DNA of 64,000 nt from JAICWP01 sp035278025 (lineage in GTDB: Bacteria > Acidobacteriota > Terriglobia > Terriglobales > Acidobacteriaceae): positions 27,636 to 91,635 of the forward strand of contig DATEJK010000107.1 in the NCBI GenBank assembly GCA_035278025.1. Direction: 5' to 3'. This document shows positions 58,218 to 64,000 of the stretch, piece by piece. The position numbers were made by a program, and so were the translations under genes. The notes below the pieces were generated by a model that saw only the letters and a list, made by a program, of their open reading frames with translations, made no database searches and was not told where the DNA came from. Position 1 is the stretch's first letter. Each line of letters opens with the position of its first letter.

Positions 58218-58582
58218 ATGCATTGTCATGGGTTAGAACGCCGGTGATCAACTGGATTCTGGAGAGGATCGACCATAAGGGTTGCCCCCAGGGTTTGCAT
58301 GTAATGGCCGAGGAGTTGGAGTGGATGGAAGTTGCTTCCGTAAACTATGACCGTCTCAAGCGTGCAGCCGACGTTGAGCTGCGAAGAACCAATCCACGAA
58401 TTAAGCGTGTAGCCGAAGGCATCTACTGGTTCGCGGAACGAAAGGTTCCCATCGGCTGGTCACTCTACCGCGACCAACGAATGCTTCCATGCTTTTACCG
58501 CGAATACCCTCCCGCGATCGCATGGGAGGACATCGATAAGCCTGGAAATATCTTGCCTCGTCCGCAAAGGAATACTTTCTGA
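58214..58582 (+). CDS. Hypothetical protein coupled to the small zinc protein
   Basis: ATG 58214 overlaps the stop of the preceding gene. The 122-residue product reads MNALSWVRTPVINWILERID, HKGCPQGLHVMAEELEWMEV, then DVELRRTNPRIKRVAEGIYW and FAERKVPIGWSLYRDQRMLP. A helical N-terminus and an aromatic C-terminus are visible; no motif is recognised. Codon overlap suggests it and the zinc protein act together. Confidence 0.6.
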   Translation: MNALSWVRTPVINWILERIDHKGCPQGLHVMAEELEWMEVASVNYDRLKRAADVELRRTNPRIKRVAEGIYWFAERKVPIGWSLYRDQRMLPCFYREYPPAIAWEDIDKPGNILPRPQRNTF

Positions 58583-58722
58583 CAATTGTACAGTTGGCTG
58601 CCGTGTACGCTAAGACTTGCCAGATGGCATGAGGCGCCAGGCATCCGATCAAAACGGATGCTGGCTTCTTTGGGCCATCGGGGAAGCACGGGAATGAAAC
58701 AAGTGAATGAAGGGAAGATTTC

Positions 58723-58887
58723 ATGGCGCAATCCAAATGTCCGGACTGTAAGGGCAAGTTAGTTCCTTTGCTGGCCCCTCTGGTGTTTGTTGTCGGAACG
58801 AACGTCACATCTCACGTGACTGACCTTCCGCATTGGCGCTGCAAGGCCTGTAGCCATGTGTTCGCAGCAGAGCAACTCAAGAACTGA
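58723..58887 (+). CDS. Small zinc-ribbon protein
   Basis: A 54-residue gene: MAQSKCPDCKGKLVPLLAPL, VFVVGTNVTSHVTDLPHWRC, KACSHVFAAEQLKN. Two CxxC knuckles (CPDC and CKAC) separated by 30 residues make a rubredoxin-like or zinc-ribbon fold. AGGGAAG precedes the ATG. It stands alone on the plus strand and is probably a nucleic-acid- or protein-binding adaptor; the function is unknown. Confidence 0.7.
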   Translation: MAQSKCPDCKGKLVPLLAPLVFVVGTNVTSHVTDLPHWRCKACSHVFAAEQLKN

Positions 58888-58955
58888 GGATCGTTGGCAG
58901 ACTGCCACGATGCTGGACCAACACAGTAGCACCTCCGAACTCTAATTGCTGAACA

Positions 58956-59153
58956 TCAGCTACCTTTCGGCTGTTCCTTGGAATCGTCACGGCGGTGCTT
59001 CTCTTTAACATGTCGGGCGAAATCCGCAGCTACTTTGTCATGACCAGTCCGCCCGTATAACCCCTTGCTATCAAAGCTTTCACGGCAGATTGGACAGTGG
59101 CCTCGAAGGGTGTACCCGCCCACAACGTCATCGTGAACAAGCTCAATTGGCAT
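58956..59153 (-). CDS. Small C2H2-like zinc-finger protein
   Basis: The 65-residue product reads MPIELVHDDVVGGYTLRGHC, PICRESFDSKGLYGRTGHDK, VAADFARHVKEKHRRDDSKE. CPIC followed by HVKEKH is a single C2H2 finger, uncommon in bacteria outside the Ros family and soil lineages. The basic, glutamine-rich end could contact nucleic acid. There is no strong ribosome-binding site before ATG 59153. Confidence 0.65.
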   Translation of the reverse strand: MPIELVHDDVVGGYTLRGHCPICRESFDSKGLYGRTGHDKVAADFARHVKEKHRRDDSKEQPKGS

Positions 59154-59220
59154 ACGTACCAGCTTGCCACAATATAGCTTTTAAACGCGAGTCTCTCGAA
59201 TCGGCTATTACTGCTCGCTT

Positions 59221-59412
59221 TCTGGACGTCAAGGTCTTCCCGCAGTCGTTCACGACCAAAGGCGGGAAAGGCAGGGTCTATCGTTGACCGCCCAGACCAT
59301 TCATGAGCACGGGGGCACACTCCGGTTCAGGAGCAGTATTACCCAAGGCCGTTGCGGGACGGCATTCTCTGTGTTTCTTCTCTCGGGAGACCATCGGAAG
59401 GTAGAGGGCTTC
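59221..59412 (+). pseudogene. Histidine kinase C-terminal fragment
   Basis: In two frames the text matches the end of the orphan kinases: QSFTTKGGKG (G2 box area) in one, then TAQTIHEHGGTLRFRSSITQ and GRCGTAFSVFLLSGDHR in the next. The dimerisation domain, N-box and G1 box are missing, so this is a remnant of a third kinase gene. Confidence 0.65.
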
Positions 59413-59555
59413 TCAGCGGTAGCTCACATTCGTTTTCTACGGGGAGTCTTGGCTGACCAAGAACATCGTGCTTCAATAAGGCTCCATCTTCAGCAGGCGC
59501 ATCCTATTGGTAACCAGCAATGATCGCTGATTGGCGATTAGGGCAGGAGGAATGG

Positions 59556-60167
59556 ATGCCGAACATGACTCGAAGTAATTGCTCAAGCGAAAGGGCTGTG
59601 ATTGCACTGGCCCAGAAAGGCGATGGCAAGGCCTTTGAGCAATTGTATACGGCCCACAAACGCCGAGTTTACAGTCTGTGTGTCAGAATGACGCGGGGAA
59701 ATAGCGGTTTGGCTGAAGAGTTGATGCAAGAAGCTTTTCTTCAGGTTCATCGCAAGATACAGACCTTCCGGGGTGAGTCTGCCTTCTCGACTTGGTTACA
59801 CCGCCTTGTTTTTAACATTGTAATGATGCGCTTGCGGCGAGCGGTTGTTCAGGAAGTTTCCTTTGAAGAACTGCAGCCACAACAGGAGGATGGTGCTCCA
59901 AAAAAGGAGTTCGGCGGCGACGATTCGCGCTTGGAGAGTACGGCAGACCGCATCAGGCTCCAAGGAGCTATTGATGGATTACCTGATGGCTATCAGATGA
60001 TTTTTGTTCTCCATGAAGTCTATGGATATGAACACAACGAAATTGCTGAGATACTCGGTTGTTCAATCGGTAACTCCAAATCTCAACTACACAAGGCTCG
60101 CAAGAGCGTTTTGAAGCGGCTTCACAAAGCGAACAGCTTAGACACCCCTGTATCTATGATCCAATGA
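59556..60167 (+). CDS. ECF-subfamily RNA polymerase sigma factor
   Basis: The 203-residue protein has sigma region 2 (DGKAFEQLYTAHKRRVYSLC, GLAEELMQEAFLQVHRKIQT, FRGESAFSTWLHRLVFNIV) and region 4 (DGYQMIFVLHEVYGYEHNEI, AEILGCSIGNSKSQLHKARK). ATG 59556 follows AGGAGG with five bases and is preferred to ATG 59520. No anti-sigma gene follows in the same direction; a broken receiver fragment overlaps its 3' end on the other strand. It probably directs a small stress regulon, and its control is unknown. Confidence 0.9.
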   Translation: MPNMTRSNCSSERAVIALAQKGDGKAFEQLYTAHKRRVYSLCVRMTRGNSGLAEELMQEAFLQVHRKIQTFRGESAFSTWLHRLVFNIVMMRLRRAVVQEVSFEELQPQQEDGAPKKEFGGDDSRLESTADRIRLQGAIDGLPDGYQMIFVLHEVYGYEHNEIAEILGCSIGNSKSQLHKARKSVLKRLHKANSLDTPVSMIQ

Positions 60168-60257
60168 GTGGACCGCATCCGAGGCGTTCTTAAGGAATTC
60201 GGCATCACCATCCACGATTAGAATGCGCCGCCGAAACTGGCTATCGTATCCACATCT
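60138..60257 (-). pseudogene. Receiver-domain N-terminal fragment
   Basis: Between two stops the minus strand reads YDSQFRRRILIVDGDAEFLK, NASDAVHSLDHRYRGV. RRILIVDGDAEFL is the first strand and acidic pocket of a response regulator. No start codon fits before it and the rest of the domain is absent. It overlaps the last bases of the sigma gene antisense. Confidence 0.6.
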
Positions 60258-60366
60258 TTATAATAGCGAAGTCTGGGTTGCCGGCACGCGTCCAAGGTTG
60301 CTCATGGCCCTCTGCTCATGGCCTGTAGCGCGACGGCATTGAAGGCCGTTGAATACGGTGGGGCAC

Positions 60367-60549
60367 CTAACGATTTGGTGGGTTCCGTAGACCGCCTGTC
60401 GAACGCCCCTCGATGCTGCTGAATAGAATGACCTCTTCCCAGGCACGGAAGCGCACCCTTGTATCCTGTTCCAGGCTGAAGCGGACATTTCGTGCTTCGC
60501 TTTCTCTGTCTGCCTCAGTCAGCTCACCCTTCGGCTTTGCCCATTTCAC
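60367..60549 (-). CDS. Doubtful small hypothetical protein
   Basis: The 60-residue frame starts MKWAKPKGELTEADRESEAR and continues NVRFSLEQDTRVRFRAWEEV; charge distribution is like a helical protein, but the last 15 residues (GRSTGGLRNPPNR) are not. It could be a fragment of a longer gene that continues in another frame. No Shine-Dalgarno precedes it. Confidence 0.3.
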   Translation of the reverse strand: MKWAKPKGELTEADRESEARNVRFSLEQDTRVRFRAWEEVILFSSIEGRSTGGLRNPPNR

Positions 60550-61161
60550 TCGCTAGGCCGCTGCGACTTTGCGTCGGCCCACGGCCGACATCAGCTCTCC
60601 ACCAGCGGGCGCAAAGAACCATCCACCGCTTGCGCCGTGCACGGAGCGGTGAGAATGGCTGAAATCGAGCTCTTCTTGGTCGCGCCTCGATTCTGCCATT
60701 CCGAATCGCGAAAGAATATTTTGTGGCAAGCGGTCGATTTTTCCGGGGATGTGCCCTTTAGTAGTAGTGAGGAGGAGCTCTCACCGGAGCTTTCCCGCCC
60801 GATGCCTCAGGTCGGGAGCGATGTAGCGCAGGTAACCGCACCGGAATGATCGATGTGAAGCATCGAAGTCACCCTTTCACTTGATTTGAACAGGAGCAGG
60901 CTCGTTGTTTCGGTGCCCCTGTCGCCGATCCTGCTCTCGTTTCCGTGCTTCGACCAAGGCTTCGAAGCCACAAAAAGAGAACGACAACAAGCCCCACGAG
61001 GTGACACTAATGTCCGAGGTCGGACTGGCGGTCATCGGCGCCGTAGACAAGACCGGCGGGGTGCCCACTCTGCGGGCCACGATACCGCCAGCGGAAGCGC
61101 ACGCTGCGGCGTAGCCGCAGTCGAGAAACACGGTGAATCTCCGCTGCGATTCACGGTTAAG

Positions 61162-61180
61162 GGCGTCGCGCAGCGACGCC
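61162..61180. repeat. Perfect 8-bp GC hairpin
   Basis: GGCGTCGC, loop GCA, GCGACGCC, flanked by TTAAG and TTTAA so that the symmetry extends. It resembles a short terminator in either direction, 62 bp before the relaxase-like gene. Confidence 0.45.
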
Positions 61181-61242
61181 TTTAACCATTCCGTTACCAC
61201 GGCTTCGCGGGGAGGGGTGATCGGGGAGGTCAGTGGGGATGA

Positions 61243-62346
61243 GTGATCCGTCCCCATTCGGGAGGAGTGAGCAACTTGCTGTCGGTCGAAGAACTCACGG
61301 AAAAAATTCTTTACTGGCTCTCGTCGGATCAGCGGGTATGGGCGCTGGCTGAGAAGCTGCTCCACCGGTTCGAGGAAACCGTGGGCGACTTGCCAGCCAG
61401 CGAAAAGCACCACCACTCTGAACCGGGAGGCCTATACCGGCATTCCCTGGAGGTGGCGCTCAAGGCCTTGGAGGAGTTCGAGGGCGACATCATTATGGAG
61501 CCTCGGTCGGACGGCAGCATTGACAGTTTCCGCAGTTCGCGCAATCGCCCGCGCTGGCAGTACGCCACATTCATCGGTGCTCTCTGTCACGACCTCGGCA
61601 AGGTTTTTGACATCGAGGTGCGGGGCAAAGGCGAGACATGGTCTCCGATTCATGACCGCTACTGCGAGTTCGGTCGCCGCATCAGGACGCCGGTAGCGAG
61701 CTGGGACCCGGACCGCGAGCACGGCGAGCATGCCCAGCGTTCGGGGCGGCTCCTCCACCACGTCCTTTCGCCGGAGGACGTCGGCTATCTAGGCAGACCG
61801 CGAGTCGAGCACCTGTATCGCTGCCTCGCGGAGGGCCATAGCAAGGGTATGGCAAGCCTGCTCTCGCAGTTGGTCAAACAAGCCGACCAGGCCAGCGTTG
61901 AGCAGGCTCAGCCCGCCATCGCCGCCCGGCCGGACAGCAAGATCGGCCTGCTGATCCAGACATTCCAGGAGTTAATCAGGGATGGCCAGATGTGGATCAA
62001 TATCCCCGGAGCGCAGGTGTGGGTCGATGGCGGCAAGACTGCGGTGGTCGTGCCGGTCGCTATAAGCATGGCACGGGATCGCCTGAAGGAGCGAGATATC
62101 GCCCTGCCGCCCAATACGAACCTCTACAACATGCTTCGCAGCGCTGGCCTGGTGGAATCGGATGAGCGAGGGCTGAACGTTCAGAGTATTCAGGTTCAGG
62201 GCAAGCATGGGCCTGTCTCGCTCAGCGCTCTGATCTTTCCCACGGAGAAGGTCGTACCCAATGAAATTTTGCCCACATTGCCTGCCATCCACTTCGAAAT
62301 CGAGACTGAGCCTAAAGCCGAGGCCGTTGCTGTCGCCCAGGAGTAA
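61243..62346 (+). CDS. TraI_2/MobH-type HD domain relaxase-like protein
   Basis: The 367-residue protein has the features of the TraI_2 domain of MobH relaxases: an N-terminal helical lead (VEELTEKILYWLSSDQRVWA), the triple-histidine region EKHHHSEPGGLYRHSLEVAL near residue 55, the HD pair in FIGALCHDLGKVFDIEV near 114, and a further histidine set (GEHAQRSGRLLHHVLSPEDV). A C-terminal winged-helix-like part (NLYNMLRSAGLVESDERGLN) matches the family's DUF1528-type end. MobH proteins nick the origin of transfer of integrative conjugative elements and large plasmids. It is shorter than full relaxases (usually over 500 residues), so nicking is inferred, not shown. GTG 61243 is the assumed start. 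Confidence 0.72.
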   Translation: MIRPHSGGVSNLLSVEELTEKILYWLSSDQRVWALAEKLLHRFEETVGDLPASEKHHHSEPGGLYRHSLEVALKALEEFEGDIIMEPRSDGSIDSFRSSRNRPRWQYATFIGALCHDLGKVFDIEVRGKGETWSPIHDRYCEFGRRIRTPVASWDPDREHGEHAQRSGRLLHHVLSPEDVGYLGRPRVEHLYRCLAEGHSKGMASLLSQLVKQADQASVEQAQPAIAARPDSKIGLLIQTFQELIRDGQMWINIPGAQVWVDGGKTAVVVPVAISMARDRLKERDIALPPNTNLYNMLRSAGLVESDERGLNVQSIQVQGKHGPVSLSALIFPTEKVVPNEILPTLPAIHFEIETEPKAEAVAVAQE

Positions 62347-62366
62347 AGGCTCAAGGGAGAACTGAC

Positions 62367-63263
62367 ATGAATATCCTTATTGCCAATCAATACGGAAGGG
62401 TCCAGGGGGAGGTAGGTGGCACTGGCCTGACATTAGCCGTGGGGGCCGAGACACCCCGCCGGGAATCGGTCCAACTTCAAACTCGCATTGACTCGATCGA
62501 GCAACTGCTCCATCTGCTGGCCATCATGCGAGCGGTCGAGCGCCGCATCGAGCAGTTCCAATTGCGTGATGCCAAGGCGACTCAGCCAACTGAGCCGGAC
62601 GGTGCTTTTGACGAGAGTATCTGCCCTGAAGGAGAGCTATTCACTTCGAATGGCAACTCGAAAAACAAGATTTACGGCCGGTTCGCCCAGTTCCTCGTGT
62701 ACGAGCAAGTCGATCAGGGCCGCCTACGCGTGTTCTTCGCCGTTCGCGACGAAGCAAAGCGTGTAGCCCGCTTCGATCTGCATCCCGGTGAGGTGCAGGC
62801 ATTTCATGCCTTGGCAAAGCGCGCTCTGTTTGCCTGCGATCAGGTTGATGTGCTGCTTCGGGATGATCTCTCACTCAGCATTGGCCTGAACGTCTCCGGG
62901 CACGGTGTACGCTTCGAAGCGCACACTCCCCTTTGGCACTCACAGTTCGTCATTAGCAAGGCGAATGACCTGGCCACGCTGGCGGTGTTCACCCGTCGTG
63001 TCATCGACCAGGAGAAAGCTGTACCGATCCGCTTTGGGGACGACGCGAATCACTTCAGTCTGCGAAAGCGCAACGACGGCCAAGTCATTGCTGAATTCCA
63101 GAGTGAGGGCTCGATCGAGAAGATCACGCTCTCGACCCTGCAGCTTCTGGAGCTGGAAATCCTGGCGCAGTACGCGCTTCATCGCGCCTTCGAGCCGGTG
63201 AGCATGCGACCGCGAAATCCTGTGCCGCCGCCCGAGCCAGAAGCGGCGGCCCAAATTGCCTGA
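62367..63263 (+). CDS. Island hypothetical protein between relaxase and clamp
   Basis: AAGGGAG precedes ATG 62367, 20 bp after the relaxase-like gene, so the two share a transcript. The 298-residue product has an early helical segment (RIDSIEQLLHLLAIMRAVER), a linker, and a large alpha/beta part: KNKIYGRFAQFLVYEQVDQG, RLRVFFAVRDEAKRVARFDL, LRDDLSLSIGLNVSGHGVRF and IRFGDDANHFSLRKRNDGQV. It ends in a proline-rich tail. No family is recognised. The repeated strand pattern might be a DNA-binding or clamp-like fold, but that is speculation. Confidence 0.6.
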   Translation: MNILIANQYGRVQGEVGGTGLTLAVGAETPRRESVQLQTRIDSIEQLLHLLAIMRAVERRIEQFQLRDAKATQPTEPDGAFDESICPEGELFTSNGNSKNKIYGRFAQFLVYEQVDQGRLRVFFAVRDEAKRVARFDLHPGEVQAFHALAKRALFACDQVDVLLRDDLSLSIGLNVSGHGVRFEAHTPLWHSQFVISKANDLATLAVFTRRVIDQEKAVPIRFGDDANHFSLRKRNDGQVIAEFQSEGSIEKITLSTLQLLELEILAQYALHRAFEPVSMRPRNPVPPPEPEAAAQIA

Positions 63264-63384
63264 GTCACATTCCAAGTTTTAGTCCCACAAACCCTTCTTG
63301 ATTCCATAAACCCTGCCACCAACCCACAATGCGATCCGCGCGGCGAGCCGCGACGGTATCCCAATCCACAAAGGAGCTTCACAT

Positions 63385-64000
63385 ATGAGCCTAATTGAGA
63401 CGCATCAACTCAAATCGGCACTCGACAGGCTTTGCCTGGTGGTGCCGAAGAAAGGAACCCTGCCGGTGCTGGAAAACCTGCGATGGCGCATTGTTAAAGG
63501 TCATCTAGAGTTGACGGCCACCGACTTGGATAACAGCCTGCATATTTCACTGCCCTTTGCCGCACCAGCCACGACCAAATCGGCGGATGTGCTGGTCTCG
63601 GCGAAGGAGCTCTACCAAGCCGTGAAAACAGAATCTGCCCCCAACCTGGACGTCCGAATTCACGACGGCAAGTTTGAGGTGCGGGCCAACCACCGCACCC
63701 TGGTGCTGCCCGCGAGTGAACCGAAGAGCTTTCCTGCGTGCCCTGATGGAGAGCTTAATGCCCGAGGTCAAATCCTCGCTTCGGCACTGGCTGCAGCCCT
63801 CGCAAAGACGCTCTTCTGCGTCTCTGCGGAAGCAACACGGTACAAAACCGATGTGGTCAAGCTTGAAATGCATGATTCGGCTTTTCGGGTCGTGGGCACC
63901 GACGGTCACCGGATGTCAGTGGCCGAGGGAGCGGCGAAGACCGGAAATGATGCCGGCGCGTTCTCGACGCTTCTTCTGCGATCCACAGCCTCTATCCTCA
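63385..64000 (+). CDS. dnaN: DNA polymerase III beta subunit (sliding clamp), island copy, 5' part
   Basis: From ATG 63385 (AAGGAG upstream) the frame runs off the right edge. The 205 residues seen are the first and start of the second clamp domain: IETHQLKSALDRLCLVVPKK, LPVLENLRWRIVKGHLELTA and TDLDNSLHISLPFA, with the family's 'ATDxxxxL' text, and DVVKLEMHDSAFRVVGTDGH, RMSVAEG, which matches 'TDGHRLA' of DnaN. The chromosomal dnaN lies beside dnaA as a rule; here the neighbours are a relaxase-like gene and a hypothetical, so this is probably an element-borne second clamp (inference). Confidence 0.82.
   Translation, partial: MSLIETHQLKSALDRLCLVVPKKGTLPVLENLRWRIVKGHLELTATDLDNSLHISLPFAAPATTKSADVLVSAKELYQAVKTESAPNLDVRIHDGKFEVRANHRTLVLPASEPKSFPACPDGELNARGQILASALAAALAKTLFCVSAEATRYKTDVVKLEMHDSAFRVVGTDGHRMSVAEGAAKTGNDAGAFSTLLLRSTASIL

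Larger units (their letters stand above)
60258..61242. other. 985-bp stretch with only weak gene candidates
   Basis: Two small frames are possible. On the minus strand 60367-60549 gives MKWAKPKGELTEADRESEAR and VRFSLEQDTRVRFRAWEEVI, which looks protein-like but lacks a ribosome-binding site. On the plus strand ATG 60655 gives 64 residues ending VGSDVAQVTAPE. Neither matches a family I know. A GC hairpin stands at 61162-61180. The region precedes the relaxase-like gene and may hold its promoter. Confidence 0.4.

Noticed and set aside
1..64000. CRISPR array, rRNA or complete tRNA genes
   Set aside because: No regularly spaced repeats of 24-48 bp with unique spacers were seen, and no rRNA signature or complete tRNA was found by eye; a covariance-model scan would be decisive.

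Overview
The window looks like chromosomal DNA of a soil bacterium of the Acidobacteriota (Terriglobia-like). The grounds are a very large Oar-type TonB-dependent receptor with an N-terminal carboxypeptidase-regulatory-like domain, a DUF2934 small protein, RRM-type RNA-binding proteins next to a cold-shock protein, a REP-associated transposase with its repeats, and a moderately high G+C with frequent GTG/TTG starts. The phylum assignment is inference from family content; no rRNA gene is present.

Region 1 (1-27.7 kb) is a dense surface-polysaccharide locus. It holds the complete dTDP-L-rhamnose set (rfbA, rfbB and rfbC in one run, rfbD further on), a nucleotide-sugar dehydrogenase, a Wzm/Wzt-type ABC exporter with a short Wzt, and at least six GT2 or GT4 glycosyltransferases, three of them fused to methyltransferases. 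It also holds two sulfotransferases, two polytopic membrane proteins of possible GT-C type, and a FecR-like membrane protein. A translationally coupled six-gene operon (14.4-21.2 kb) encodes an acyltransferase, a DegT-type aminotransferase, a GT2, an epimerase/dehydratase, a TylC3/NovU-like C-methyltransferase and a membrane protein. Together this predicts a rhamnose-containing polymer carrying N-acylated amino, methylated and perhaps sulfated sugars.

Region 2 (27.7-38.0 kb) is ordinary chromosome: a lipoprotein, a MarR regulator with a perfect 26-bp palindrome at its start plus a membrane protein, the translational GTPase BipA/TypA, a PilZ protein, a RAYT/REP cluster, the Oar-like receptor and a Sel1-repeat protein.

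Region 3 (38.2-64 kb) has the look of an integrated, partly decayed genomic island. It starts at a truncated tRNA-Ala(GGC)-like sequence with phased tandem repeats and hairpins. It contains an intact IS66 element with an 8-bp target duplication, many orphan small genes with strong ribosome-binding sites, three RRM genes (one frameshifted), a cold-shock gene, orphan histidine kinases, broken two-component remnants, Crp, LuxR and ECF sigma regulators and a fatty-acid desaturase. It ends in a module of a MobH/TraI_2-type HD relaxase-like protein, a protein of unknown family and a second-copy-type sliding clamp (DnaN) running off the window. The island reading is inference; the relaxase, clamp and IS genes are seen directly.
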